Source of the DNA: Diplonema japonicum | Taxonomy: Eukaryota; Euglenozoa; Diplonemea; Diplonemida; Diplonemidae | Length of the DNA stretch: 64,000 nt | Direction of reading: 5' to 3' | Assembly: GCA_964019335.1 (NCBI GenBank) | Contig: OZ025675.1 | Location: forward strand, 562,501 to 626,500 | Shown: one piece after another, positions 31,926 to 43,008 of the stretch | Numbering within the stretch: the first letter of the stretch is position 1 | Layout: the number at the start of each line of letters is the position of its first letter | The notes under the pieces: generated by a model | What the model saw: the letters and a program-made list of their open reading frames with translations, nothing else | Databases searched by the model: none | What the model was told of the DNA's origin: nothing | Position numbers and translations under genes: made by a program

Positions 31926-32514
31926 AAAAAAAATACAAAACGTAAGGGGGGAGGGGGGAGGGAAAGAGAAAAGTAACAGCTTCTGAAGAAATGGCCTATA
32001 GCCCTCTTCCCTCCTCTCCCTCAGTGGGGAAAAAAAAAATAAAGTCAAAATAGACCACAAGAGGAGAGGGTGGGCTGGGAGGGGGGGGCACAGGCGCCTG
32101 TTGCAGCAAGCATGAAGATAAGGAAGGAAAAAACCATAATTAAAACCTGAACACCAAAAGATGAATAAAAGGGGGGAAGGCAAAAGAATAAGAATGGAAT
32201 GGTCATGTTTTTCCCCAAGAAAGTCTTAAACCGTTTGGCGGAAAATCCTTATTTCTGCCTCGAGGAACCCCTAGCCCGACCTGCTTTTTGGATGGAGAAT
32301 GTAAATCTGGATCCAAAGACACCAATTTTCACCATTGGGCCGGGGCAAACCGTCACCGGCCATTACCTGCAGAGGGAACGATCTGATCCCCGCCGCATAT
32401 ACCTTAGTGGTAACCAGAAACCCAAATAAAATAAAATAGAAAAGAATAACTTTTTTTCTAATGAAAAGCTACGCAAGGAATTGAAAATCTTGTTACTATT
32501 CACATGGGGTCCCG

Positions 32515-32546
<32 letters not shown>

Positions 32547-33641
32547 TTTTGACCAAACGTCTAACTTTTGGGGAAACGCGACCATATGAAAAAAAAGGGG
32601 GGGGGGGAAAGGGAAGAAGAGAAAAAACTATAATTGGGAAGGATAGTTCTGCAGGTGGTCGGGGCTAAAAAAAAAAAAAAAAACAACACTTAAAAACGTG
32701 CCCTTCCCCCCACCCTTTTTTTTTGCTCTTGCCCTGCACGAGAGAGAACAGAAACAAAACAAAAAAAGAACGAAAAAAATAAAAGGAGGTTGCAAAGACA
32801 CTAATTGTTGCTGTCGGGCCCGCTAGGCGGATAAATGTTAGCCTAGAGCATTATGGCTCGTTCTGCTATTTCTAAATTACTATGTTCAGCTGGATTTAGG
32901 GCCGAAGCGTTACAAAATGTTAGCTTGATTTTCATCTCCCCCCCCCCCCCCCCCCCCGTGTTTAGCATCAAGCCGACAAGAAATGACCAACAAATAAAAT
33001 AGTGTCTAAGCCAAAAAAAGCCATAGAGAGGGGGGAGAGAAGAAGTAAAAGATGGGGATATTTTCATAAGAATAAAAGGATTGCATCCTGGGAGTCACAT
33101 ATAGTTATTTTTGTTAACAAAGCCCTTTGTTTCCTATAACATATTGATGAAAGGTGTTCCTCTTTTTTTTTAAAAAGAGAGAATTAAAAAAAAGGGGGGG
33201 AAAAAAAAGTGTTTTTTATTTTTAATTTAAGAAGCCCCTACTCCTTTTTTTTTTTTTTTTTTTTTTGTTAAACCCTGTTTTCCGTTCTGAAATGATTTTT
33301 TTTTTTTCAGGAGGGGAAAAAAAAAAAAAAAAAGGTGAAAACAATAGGGGGAAAGAAAAATAGAGGAAGAAAGGGGACAAATACTACTAACGAGTCCTAC
33401 ACCAGAATATGCTCCTTTTATTCAAAGAAAAAAAAGAGAGAGGAAAAAAAAAGGGGGGGAAAGAGGAAAGGGAAAAATATAAAAAGGTTGAAGAAAGAAC
33501 ATAAAAAAGGACCACCAAATAAGGTGGCCCGCAACTATTATAAAACTTTCTTACTCGAAAACGGCAGCACGAAAGAAGAAAGAAAATAAATGCTTGGGAC
33601 CCGTCCCTAAGGATGAACCTATATAAAGGAAAATCTCCACC

Positions 33642-33765
33642 AGTCTGTTGATTGTTGTTTGTGCACAGCCGGGGTTAACCTGTAGAAGGATAAGCCCAAC
33701 AATGCTACCACTACTCTTTTTAGCAATAACAATTCATTATCAATATATTGTTTTTTCTTGTTTAA
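33642..33765 (+). repeat. SINE-like element, copy B, split by a piggyBac insertion
   Basis: 124 bp matching 13090-13213 with one visible mismatch. It ends in TTAA where copy A also has TTAA. Its poly(A) tail (35565-35612) is found on the far side of the inserted transposon. Confidence 0.75.
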
Positions 33766-35557
33766 CCCATAACACTCCAAGGCGCAAATATTTGTCGTTT
33801 TGAAAAATCGTTTTTTTTTTCTCTATGTACTTTTTAGTCCCCACGACCCCTGGATCTCCAAGAACGACTATAGTGAGGAGTTATTTTCAACTGCATTTCA
33901 TGCTGCGCTGCGTCACTTTACCTTGTTATCCACCCACCAAGTGGGTCCCAAATCCGAGTAGATAGGCTAAAAACGCAAAATAACGGGTGTGCATACTGTG
34001 TCCAAATTGTTCCCAAAAAACGCAAAGGTAAAGCCAAAACAGCTACGGACGAGGTCCAACCTTCATGGGTAAGGGAGTTGGTACCCATAGAGACCATACA
34101 ATAGGCCAGTGGGGAGAAAAAAAGCTGTCCCGTGGTACGCAGAAACCTGACGACGCAAAATGGTTATTCCTTTCGGTTTTTTTATAAGAAGCTCACAGAC
34201 ATCATCCAAGAAGAGACAAACAAGCAAAAGGACGCTGAGATTGATAAAATTTCGACCCAAGACTCCACCGCTTACTCGGATTGAGCATTGCGATGGGTTT
34301 ACGGCGTGCCCAGAATCAGCAGTCATATTGGTCCACAGGACCCATGAAAATCCCCCTTTTCAGTAACACGATGCCCAGGAGGAGACGCTACTGGGAAATC
34401 AAAAGTAGCCTCCACTTCACTCACACAGAAGAGTCAAATGGTGATGTGTTGTGAAGATACGAGGGCTTCTGGACAGAATTGGTGACAAGTGGGCAAAAGC
34501 AGCAGTGCCAGGAAAATATTTAAGCATTGACGAGACACTCGTACCTTCACGGGGCAATTGGGGGGCTGCGGGTCTACTATCCTCTCAAGCGTAAAAGATA
34601 TGGCATAAAAATCAACTGCTTAAACTGCACGAGCACGGGTTATCTTTTGCGTTTTCACATCCACGCCACCAAAATCGAGGGGCACGCACTTGAAGATTTC
34701 AGTGTTGTGGAAAAAGCGGTGCTGGGGTTAACAGAGCCTTTCCGGGGAAATGACAACACGGTAGTTTGCGATAGCTACTTTTCGACTGTGGGTCTGGCCG
34801 AAGCCCTGTGAAAAAACTTTGAGGGCTTGCATTTCGTTGGGGTGTTGCGGACTCTCCTGGTGGGCCCTAGAAGTGACAATAGTTAACTGCCATGCACTTC
34901 AAATAAAATATGGTTCAGGGATGCCAAAGAGATACACAACCCTGGCTGCTTTTAAAGAGCGCTTTCGAGAGAGCCTAATTGATGGGTCCAGCGTTGCAAA
35001 AACACCACTCCCGGCACCCAACTAGTGGTGCACACACCCCCGATACCCCAGATTACACCAAACGTGACCGCTAGCCACTCAAAGGGAGCACCTCCAGGGT
35101 CTGCAGGTTGAAAGGATGCACAAAACGCACAATTTACAAATGCTACACCTGAAACCAACACCTCTGTCCAAATAAGTGCTTTTTTCGTACCACTCTTCCA
35201 TCACCCCAAAAAGGCCTCTTGACGATTTCGAGGCCGATATTCCACCCGCAAATAGGCACTTCTCTCGGTCTGAGACATCTGAGGGGTCCTGATGCTGCCT
35301 TTTTTGTCCCAAGATGCTCAATTTACACCCCCCCGTGCACAACCCATTTTGACATGGTCGTTTTTGAGCACCCTACGGCCATTCAACTCTTCATCCCCTT
35401 TGTATTTTTATTAATTTTTGAACTTTTTTTTTAATTTTCCTGGTCCAAAAAACCCGTTTTACCTGCAAACGGGGGTTAAATGCTGCATTTTCCCCTCAAA
35501 TTATGAAAAGGAGCAAAAAAGGGACACCTATGTAGATAGGCCCCGGAGCGTTATGGG
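33766..35557 (+). mobile_element. piggyBac-family DNA transposon, defective
   Basis: Ends are inverted repeats: CCCATAACACTCC at the left and GGAGCGTTATGGG at the right. Each is bordered by TTAA (33762-33765 and 35558-35561), the hallmark target duplication of piggyBac elements. The 1792-bp interior holds a broken transposase on the plus strand. A related empty site exists at 13211-13214. Confidence 0.88.
34369..35025 (+). pseudogene. piggyBac transposase remnant (DDE_Tnp_1_7)
   Basis: Conserved blocks appear in order but in changing frames: RRRYWEIKSSLHFT, KIRGLLDRIGDKW, KYLSIDETLVPSRG (first catalytic Asp region), then after a shift KRKRYGIKINCL, HALEDFSVVEKAVLGLTEP and VVCDSYFSTVGLAEAL (second catalytic Asp region). 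An in-frame stop and KRYTTLAAFKERFRESLI near the C-terminus follow. Several frameshifts and stops make it inactive. Homology is to the piggyBac family by motif recognition. Confidence 0.8.
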
Positions 35558-35564
35558 TTAAGGG

Positions 35565-35614
<50 letters not shown>

Positions 35615-36185
35615 TCGATAGTTAGAGGCAAGATTAGCCCACGAGGACGGCAGCCCGCTTTTTCTTTTTTTTTTTTTTTTTTTTTTCTTCTTTTTTTTTT
35701 TTTTTTTTCATGGATACCAAGAAAGACTCAGAATCCATCAGAAGGTTGTGCAACTGAATTGCAGTCCAAGCGTGCATAGTGTTTCAAACTTCTCTAAAAT
35801 CCATAAATGATCCTGTACCAGGTGGTGCTGGTGTCAGGTTTGCATACACTTATAGAATGGCTCCCCCAACCCACTTTTTTTTTTTTTTTTCCTCCTTTCC
35901 CGTTCCCAGTCCACTTTTTCTTTTTCAAAAAAAATTATTTTTTCGTTTGATATATATATTTTTTTTTTCTCGGGGGGTGGGATGGGGAAGAGAGCAGGAG
36001 AGCCTCGAGAAGGAGAGAATAAAAAAAAAAAAAAGGTTTGCATAACTGCAAGAGGAAAACTCTCAGCACTAGCGTTTAATAGCAGTAGTAGCTTTATCAC
36101 CCCCCCCCCCCCCCCCTGGATTTTCGTTTGTCGAAACGTGCAATAGTCGCAAGCCGATTACAGGGCCCTTCAGTCAGTGACACCC

Positions 36186-36226
<41 letters not shown>

Positions 36227-36787
36227 TATAATCAGCATCACTTTCTTATTTTTTTTTTGACGACAAGAGGCGGCTTCTTCGCCTTCTTTTCTTTTGAAAT
36301 TATATAAACGCGCTTGGCCCCATCACACCCCTCTTTTTTTTTTTTTTTGTTTTGTTTTGTTTAGACAAATAAAATAAAATAAAAAGATTGAAAGGTGTAT
36401 TTTTTTTTTTTTTTTTTTTTTTACCAGGGAGAGGGGGGAAAACTCGCAACAAAGAAAATTGATTGATTACCTAGAAAAATGCGGGGGGGGGGGGGGGGGG
36501 GGGGAGGCGGGGGAAGATTCTGTCTTTCATGGATTATTCTGTCAAAATATAAAAAATAAAAAAAATAAAAATAAAAAAAATAATAAGAGGAACCTGACCG
36601 TTGGTTGTTTGTGCGTGTACCGGGAGAAGAAAACTGGGGGGGGGGGGGGGGGGGGGGGAAGCTTATTATTAACCGCTAGAACACGTTGCCAACCGTTGGA
36701 TGGGATCCTTGCTCGCTTCGGGTCCGAAACATGGCGGGGACGGTATTTCTGTTGAAAGGGTAGAGCACAAAAAAAAAAAAAAAAAAA
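35558..36787. other. Intergenic, extreme homopolymers
   Basis: There is no gene. Contents are about 48 A (35565-35612), T-runs, poly(C) near 36100, a ~45-T run near 36190, and two poly(G) runs near 36483 and 36637. The end next to 36788 carries the T-run that directly follows the stop of the phosphate-receptor-like gene. Confidence 0.55.
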
Positions 36788-39700
36788 TTATTCCATATGC
36801 CGCGGCAGCGGCTTCACAGTAAGCTGCTCCCCAAGCCCTGTCAGTGCACAGGGGGGTGTCAACACAGCAGTCCTCTCCCTACCACCAGGGCTTTTCCCGT
36901 CTATACATGTTGCTGAAGACGGGGTGGCAATCGGACACGGCCTCACATATTCAATAGGGCAGCTCGACAACTTCACCCCCGAGGCAGCGAATATTGACCC
37001 ACACTGTGACGGCTCTATCGGTGGTGGGATATCACCTGGCATTAAGTGTCTGGACAGAGTTCCAATACACCCCTGCAGCCACAGCTCGAATCTGTCGGGG
37101 GTGTCGGCAGTTGTTATGTGTTCATTGATTGTTATCAAAGCTTTTCCGGTATCCCTCAGTTCGAACATCTGAGACAATGCCAGCTTCCACCCCGCAAGTT
37201 CTTGAGAATCCTGCCTTTCCTGCAGCTCATACATCCACTCTCTGGCGTTGATGGAGTTTTCAATGTCGTTGAAACTAAGCAGGGCCGTATCTATCCATCG
37301 ACCGCCGCCTAGTAACGAACTGACTTTGAAGAATTTGGAGAATTCGAAGGCGGAACCCCAATGGTCTTCCAATGAATGCGATGTGACACAGCCGGCGCCT
37401 GTTAGCTGAGCCAGCCTGCTGAGAACATCGGCTTCTTCAAGCAACCCGCCGAGGATGTGAAAGGTCTTGATGTTCTCGGACCCCAACGACCCGCACAAAG
37501 AAAGCCCGATTTTCACACCGCAATGTGCTTTTTCCGTTAGTTTGCATGATGTCTTTGTGACCCGGTACCTTCCCATATCGCCGCCTAGTGAACCCCATGC
37601 TAGGACAACACACTCCTCTTGCACTCTGTGTAGGGTTGCTTTTGTGTCTAATTCGGAGATTGAAATCACCCATTGGAGGAATTCCCCGTGGACTTCTTCG
37701 ATGGAACGGTGTTGGTTGGGAGGGGTGATTAGAGGGCGCACGATGCACACCCCGACTACACGAATGGCCTTCCCGGAGAGTTGTTTGAAAACCTTCCCGT
37801 TGGAGGACTTATTGCCGTGTGAGAATGACTTTGAAACAGACGATTCTAAGGTGTCCTCACCCGACTCGTTCGTGCTCTCTGTGAAGACTGTTGTGTCGCC
37901 GTCGTCTGCCACCTCGTACACGTTCTTCCCCGTACCGTACCTTACTGACTTTACAACGTGTTGGGGAATGTACTTCACGAACTCCTTCATGATGCTCATG
38001 ATAGTCAGCATTGCAGCTTGTATCCTGTCGGGGTTTTCAAGAGCGTCGAGCTTTTCCAACACTTCGAAGTCTAAGCACGCTACTGCTTCTGCGGTCTCCG
38101 TGGCTAGGACATTCGCTCCGTATAGGCTTTTGTACTTTTCCTTCTCGCCTCTCCATTTCCATACCATCGCTGTGAGGCAGACTCCCACGACCAATCCCAA
38201 CACCCCGCCTGCTACGGACAGGTATGTGATTAACATGTCCCTGCTGTCTTGGTAGATCACGGTCCCGTTGCAGGTTATCGTCTTCATCCTGCTGTGGAGC
38301 GGGTCTTGAAGAATTTCCACCAGCGAATAAAGTTGCAGCTCCGCCATTCTGTCGGCGATTACCGACGACGCCGCGTCGGGAATTGGGTACCTGACCAGCC
38401 AGGACATGAACTGAACACTGCCCGGTACCTCTGTGCAGCCGTGTTCCGGTCTGATATCCGTTTGAAGGTCGACATAGATTACGTAGTAAAACGGGTACGT
38501 TTTCTTAAGCTGCGGGGATGTTCGTTGAATGGTGAGGTCGGAGGTGAACGCTGAGAGGTTGATCGCCTTTCCGAGCTCTTCCAATGATGGCGGTGCAGGA
38601 AGGCCTTCCAGAACAGGATGGACCACTGGAAGCTCCCATTGTGTAGCGTACGAATGGGGTAGAACGGAAATGGCACCAGGGGTGTTCTTGAGATATGTCG
38701 CGAGCGTTGCTTCCGACGAAACAGTTACGTTTGGTGTGAAGCTTGCCGCAGCGGCTGCATCCCATCCGAAGATCTCGAATATCTTCGCGATCCATGTTCC
38801 CTTCTCGTCTGCGACGATAATGATGGGAAGGTCGTGTGAAGGGACGTATCTATTCCTGCTTCGTATCTCCTCGTTGTTCCAGTTGTCGATCTTCCTCTCG
38901 AAGATCTTCATGATGGTTTGCAGTTCCAATTCGATCGATGGGATCGCCAAGCCGAAGTTACACCCCATCGCCAGCAACCCAACGGACATGGGCATGGGGG
39001 TGAAACCAGAAGAGGACGGTACCTCACTGGAACGAACCTTCACATGTGTCGTTGGCTCCACCTCCTTGACCGTCACGTACTGCGACGGCGAGGACTCGTG
39101 GTAGGGGTATGCCAGCGTTTTCAGAAATGTTTGCAGATCCTTCGTAGCGGCCGTTGCATGGATTTGGTTGAGCAGCCGTTTTCCGCATTGTAACCCGGGT
39201 TCTGCAAGCCTGGTCAGAACCATGTTATTAGACTCCACTGATATAGGTACCAAACTGTTACTTGAGACTATCGACTTCGCAACGGACTCCGTCGTCACCC
39301 AGTACATGAAATCGATGACAGCGCAGAGGGAGGTCGGGTTGTCCGCCCGGAAGGCGAGGTACGACACCCCGGACAAGGGGTAGCCGGCGCCGTTGACGAG
39401 ATTCCCTGTTAAGGTCGTAGCGTTAAGCTGCAGGCCACTCGCAGCGGCAGCACCGTCTGCCCAACCAGGGATCGTTGCCTTACCAGCTTCATTGATAACC
39501 GACGCAAATGAAAGCTGCGTGCTAAGAGCACCAGAAACCCCATTGTACCCAATGGAATAAGGCGTTTCCTCCACAAATGCGAGCATCCCCGAAGACTTTG
39601 CGACCCTATCAGGGAACGTGTGCGAGTCGGGCCATGTCGATGATGGCGCACCGCCTGTCCACTGTCCAAACGCCGACAGCCCGCTTGTCATTATCTCTGT

Positions 39701-40165
39701 TGTACCAGATGAGTCGTTTCGTACCGCAACGAGGATTTCTTTGTCGGGGAGGTCCAAGAGAGGGTTCGATTTTTGGATTTTCCGATCGTCCCATCTTGTC
39801 ACGATGCCGGAGAAGATGAGGGACAACGTTGTCCGGTCCAGATTGATGGACACAACGCCTGGGATGTTGAAGACAATGGCGATGGGGGCGGCGACCACCG
39901 GTATGAGTTGTAGCTGAGGGTGCGCTGTGTAGTCCGCCTCTGTGAAAACTGAGTCTGTCCCAGCGAAGTCTACTTCCATAGCTTTCAGTGCAGCTTTCCC
40001 TGACCCGCTTCCGCTGCATGTGTACTCCAGGTCAATGTCCTGAACCACGGTATACCCCTTCCGCCATCCGTCTAACAGCGGGCATAGCAAGCTGCTTCCC
40101 TTCCCAACAAGTACCTGTCCCCCCACTGCTACCACCATGAGGAGGAGGACGGGTAGCTGCCGCAT
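36788..40165 (-). CDS. Receptor-like protein: two PstS-type phosphate-binding domains, one TM, degenerate cyclase-like cytosolic domain
   Basis: 1125 aa from the ATG at 40165, with a signal peptide. Domain 1 (residues ~25-330) has PstS hallmarks: DFAGTDSVFTEADY, IFSGIVTRWDD and RNDSSGTTEIMTSGLSAFGQW, the Arg/Ser-Gly-Thr phosphate-contact loop, plus YSIGYNGVSGA. Domain 2 (~390-630) repeats the fold (IFERKIDNWNNEEI, LPIIIVADEKGTW) without the SGTT loop, so ligand binding may be lost. One TM helix lies at ~645-667. The 458-residue cytosolic part includes YIPQHVVKSV, GVCIVRPLI and CGVKIGLSLCGSLGSENIKTFHILGGLLEEADVL (written here in overlapping pieces: CGVKIGLSLCGSLGS, FHILGGLLEEADVL). That resembles a class III cyclase fold, but the metal Asp and KxxGD motifs are not visible. 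It is probably a phosphate or oxyanion sensor signalling without catalysis. This is inference. Confidence 0.8.
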   Translation of the reverse strand: MRQLPVLLLMVVAVGGQVLVGKGSSLLCPLLDGWRKGYTVVQDIDLEYTCSGSGSGKAALKAMEVDFAGTDSVFTEADYTAHPQLQLIPVVAAPIAIVFNIPGVVSINLDRTTLSLIFSGIVTRWDDRKIQKSNPLLDLPDKEILVAVRNDSSGTTEIMTSGLSAFGQWTGGAPSSTWPDSHTFPDRVAKSSGMLAFVEETPYSIGYNGVSGALSTQLSFASVINEAGKATIPGWADGAAAASGLQLNATTLTGNLVNGAGYPLSGVSYLAFRADNPTSLCAVIDFMYWVTTESVAKSIVSSNSLVPISVESNNMVLTRLAEPGLQCGKRLLNQIHATAATKDLQTFLKTLAYPYHESSPSQYVTVKEVEPTTHVKVRSSEVPSSSGFTPMPMSVGLLAMGCNFGLAIPSIELELQTIMKIFERKIDNWNNEEIRSRNRYVPSHDLPIIIVADEKGTWIAKIFEIFGWDAAAAASFTPNVTVSSEATLATYLKNTPGAISVLPHSYATQWELPVVHPVLEGLPAPPSLEELGKAINLSAFTSDLTIQRTSPQLKKTYPFYYVIYVDLQTDIRPEHGCTEVPGSVQFMSWLVRYPIPDAASSVIADRMAELQLYSLVEILQDPLHSRMKTITCNGTVIYQDSRDMLITYLSVAGGVLGLVVGVCLTAMVWKWRGEKEKYKSLYGANVLATETAEAVACLDFEVLEKLDALENPDRIQAAMLTIMSIMKEFVKYIPQHVVKSVRYGTGKNVYEVADDGDTTVFTESTNESGEDTLESSVSKSFSHGNKSSNGKVFKQLSGKAIRVVGVCIVRPLITPPNQHRSIEEVHGEFLQWVISISELDTKATLHRVQEECVVLAWGSLGGDMGRYRVTKTSCKLTEKAHCGVKIGLSLCGSLGSENIKTFHILGGLLEEADVLSRLAQLTGAGCVTSHSLEDHWGSAFEFSKFFKVSSLLGGGRWIDTALLSFNDIENSINAREWMYELQERQDSQELAGWKLALSQMFELRDTGKALITINEHITTADTPDRFELWLQGCIGTLSRHLMPGDIPPPIEPSQCGSIFAASGVKLSSCPIEYVRPCPIATPSSATCIDGKSPGGRERTAVLTPPCALTGLGEQLTVKPLPRHME

Positions 40166-40721
40166 TTTTTTTTTTTTCTTTCCGGTTTGCATTTTTATTT
40201 TTAAAAGAAGGGCAGGGAAACAAAAAAAAAAAATGTGGTCAGGAAGGACTTGATGCTTCAAAAAAAAAAAAAAAAAAGGAGGGGAAGAGGGAAAGAAACA
40301 AGGACGCGGCCAAAAAAAAGGGGGTGGCTTTAAAAGCTACCCCAACCACAACACAGGGCCGGTTCCGCTTCTTTGAAAGAAAGAAGGCGGCACCAAAAAG
40401 TAAAAAACGGGCAAAAGCAACAAAAGGGAAAAAAGGGATGGAGTGGGGGAGTTAGACGTTTGCCGTTCCGCCGTCGTGGTTTTCTTTTTTTATCCCTCTC
40501 TTTTTATTTTCTCTTAAAAAAAACTCATTGAGCATGCCAACTTATGATTAAATAGAGCAACCGGAGGAAAGAAATGAAGAATCACACTGAAAGGAAAAAG
40601 AGATAACAAAAAAACTGGAATTGAATTTTTTTCGTGTTTCTAAATTTAAAAAGAGGGAAGACGACGGAGGTGGACGCCCTGAGATTTTCTTTTTTTTTTT
40701 TTTTCCTTTTTCTCTCATCCT
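40166..40721 (-). promoter_or_regulatory. Leader of the phosphate-receptor-like gene and 3' flank of the helicase
   Basis: In minus-strand reading a T-run and C/T tract (CATTTTTTTTTTTTGTTTCC, then CTGCCCTTCTTTT) lies 40-70 nt before the ATG. An AG (CCGGAAAG) and an A-run directly before ATG follow. This fits a trans-splice acceptor. I see no gene. Confidence 0.45.
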
Positions 40722-43008
40722 TCACCACGCGTCATCATCTTTTGATTTGCCTGCCGCGTCACTACCCCAGCTGTCCTTCTTGGTGTTGTCCCGCTCGTTC
40801 TTTCCACTCCAGTCTTCTCTTTTCTTGTTGCCCCATTCATCCTCCTCGACCCATCCATCATCCTCCTTCTTCTCACCCCAGCCAGCATCCTTTTTCTTGT
40901 CCCATTCATCCTTCTTGCTTCCCCATTCATCCTTCTTGCTTCCCCATTCATCCTTCTTGCTTCCCCATTCATCCTTCTTGCCTCCCCATTCATCCTTCTT
41001 GCTTCCCCATTCATCCTTCTTGTCTCCCCATTCATCCTTCTTGCCTCCCCATTCGTCCTTCTTGCTTCCCCATTCATCCTTCTTGTCTCCCCATTCATCC
41101 TTCTTGCTTCCCCATTCATTATCTTTCTTGTCCCAGTCACTTTTTTTGTAATCCCATTCGTTCTTTCCCCAGTCGTTCTTCTTGCTGCCCCATTCATCAG
41201 AGCCCTTGCTAGCTTCCCAGCTGTTGTCCCACTCGTTGTACCCCTTGCGTCCTTTGTCCCCTCCCTTGCTACCTTTTCCACCCCAAGACTTGCCGCCCTT
41301 CTGATCGTAAGAGCCCTTCCCGCCCTTCCCTCCGTTCCAGCTGCCGCCCCAGCCACCTTGGTCCCAGGAGTTGTTGCCACCCCAGCTGTCCCGTTCGCCT
41401 TTTCCTCCTTTGCCACCGCCCCAGGAGTTGTTGCCACCCCAGCTGCTGCCACCCCAGGAGTCGTTGCCGCCACCCCAGGAGTCGTTGCCACCACCCCAGT
41501 TGCCGCCGCCACCACCATTGCCCCTCTGAGCGAACTCCTCTTCGCCCCCCCACGAGCGGGAGGGCGTGATGCCTCTGGCGAGTTGCTGTTTGTTGATATT
41601 ATTTATCGTTACGGTTGGCAGACACACCTCGAGGTCCTCATCGATCTCCATGTTCGCCTCGTTCATGACCTTCACGAGGTGCGGCGCGAGGTTGGCGTCT
41701 GCAGGCGTCAGGAACGAGTAGGCATCGCCTATCTGGCCCATGCGCCCCGTCCTACCGATCCTGTGCGTGTACGACTCGATCTCTTTGGGGAAGTCATAGT
41801 TGCACACAAGCGTCAGGTCTGGGATGTGAAGGCCCCTCTGCGCCACGTCGGTGGCGAGCAGGATGGCGGGTGCCGACATCTGGTGGAACTTACTAAGGGA
41901 CATCTCCCTATCCCGCTGCTCCATGCTGCCGCTGATAACGAAGGCAGGGAGTTCTGTGTGTTGTTGTTCTTTCTTTTCCCCAGTTCCCGCCACACACACC
42001 TTCGTTGTCCAGCAAACATTTCGCCCTCTCGCACCCTGTCCTTGAGTTGAAAAAAACGAGGCACTTCTTCTCCTCCCCTCTCTTCCCGACTGTCTGGCGG
42101 AGCAGCTTTATGAACTTCTCGTTTTTCTCATGCTGTTGCATAACCCACACAAACTGACGAATGTTGACGTTGGCCTTCATATAATTATACCCGGTGTAGA
42201 CCGCAAGCCAGCCGTTGGGCATGTAGGTCTTTGCTACCTTCTCAACCTCACGAGGCCAAGTGGCTGTCCACATGAGCGTCTGGCGTTGCTTTGGAAGGAA
42301 GGCACATATATCGTAAAGGGGCTTTTGGAACCCTTGGTCGAGGAGACGGTCGGCCTCGTCTAGAACGAGGTAGGTGATGCTGTCAGCAAGCAGCCACCTT
42401 CTGGTGAAGAGATCTAAAATACGCCCCGGGGTCCCGACGAGGATCTGCGAGTCAGCAGACCTGCTGACCCGTGTACCTCCGTACATGCAGTTGACAGTCA
42501 GGTCAGAATAGCTCGTCATTTCTTCCTTTATTTGAATAACGAGCTCTCTAGTTGGTGCGAGTACTAGCGCGTAAGGCGCGTCGCTCTTCTTGACAGCCTT
42601 GTTGCAGTGGAAGAAAGCGGGAAGCCCGAAGGCCAATGTTTTCCCGGACCCGGTCTCTGCGATCCCTACCACGTCTAGCCCTGACATGGCGATAGGCCAG
42701 GTCTGGGCTTGCACGGGAGTAGGGTTCTTAAAATCCTTGGCCTTCAGCTTTTCCGCGCATCGGGGTAGTGTGACCTCTTCGAAAGAAAGCAGCGGCATAG
42801 TGGCGTTGTGGTACTCATCACTATCGACCAGAATGTCATCCAACCCGTGCTTCCTTACCTGGACTGAGTATGCTTTTCGCCATGTGTCGATATCTTCAAA
42901 GCTGCGGTCTTGCGTCTGTTTGTGTGTTGTAAAAGGAAAAAAGAAAAGAAGGAAGGAAAAAAAAAGAAATACCACTTCTGATGGGGTGTACTTGTATGGG
43001 TCTCCCAT
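40722..43008 (-). CDS. DEAD-box RNA helicase (DDX5/Dbp2-like core) with Trp-Gly repeat tail, 3 exons
   Basis: Exons on the minus strand: 42973-43008, 42000-42915 and 40722-41953. They join in frame to 727 aa. The helicase core is complete: Q motif (PTPVQAQTWPIA), I AETGSGKT (~residue 99), Ia PTRELVIQI, Ib TPGR, II VLDEADRLLD (~198), III TATWP, V ATDVAQRGLHIPD and VI HRIGRTGRMG (~383). TATWP and the short N-terminus point to the DDX5/Dbp2 group. Motif V has His where Asp is usual. The C-terminus is Gly/Trp-rich (NNSWGGG), then carries ten tandem KKDEWG-type heptads and ends in DDDAW. It is an ATP-dependent RNA remodeller, probably nuclear. The tail may bind RNA or partners. Exon 1 encodes only 12 residues. 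Confidence 0.9.
40890..41140 (-). repeat. 21-bp coding minisatellite in the helicase tail
   Basis: About ten 21-bp units encode (S/D/G)KKDEWG within exon 3. The length keeps frame. The neighbouring units (KKSDWD, KKDNEWG, NDWGKNEWD) are degenerate versions. Confidence 0.85.
41954..41999 (-). other. Intron 2 of the DEAD-box gene, 46 nt
   Basis: GTGTGT donor after ...LLDNE plus one base, and CAACACACAG acceptor before ELPAFVISGS, phase 1. Removal is required to join the two helicase lobes in frame. The joined text between motifs IV and V is as expected for the family. Confidence 0.85.
42916..42972 (-). other. Intron 1 of the DEAD-box gene, 57 nt
   Basis: GTATTT donor after ...TPSEV, pyrimidine-rich middle, CACAAACAG acceptor before TQDRSFED, phase 0. 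It is open if retained, giving a Phe-rich insert. Splicing restores a compact N-terminus. Confidence 0.65.

Larger units (their letters stand above)
28871..33641. other. Long AT-rich gene-poor stretch
   Basis: Nearly 4.8 kb with no supportable gene. It holds many A-, T- and C-runs (C-runs near 30771 and 32940), a 19-bp satellite at 30241-30344 and a tRNA-like repeat at 31891. Small ORFs such as those near 30600, 32200 and 33335 are low-complexity or unrecognised. Confidence 0.55.
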
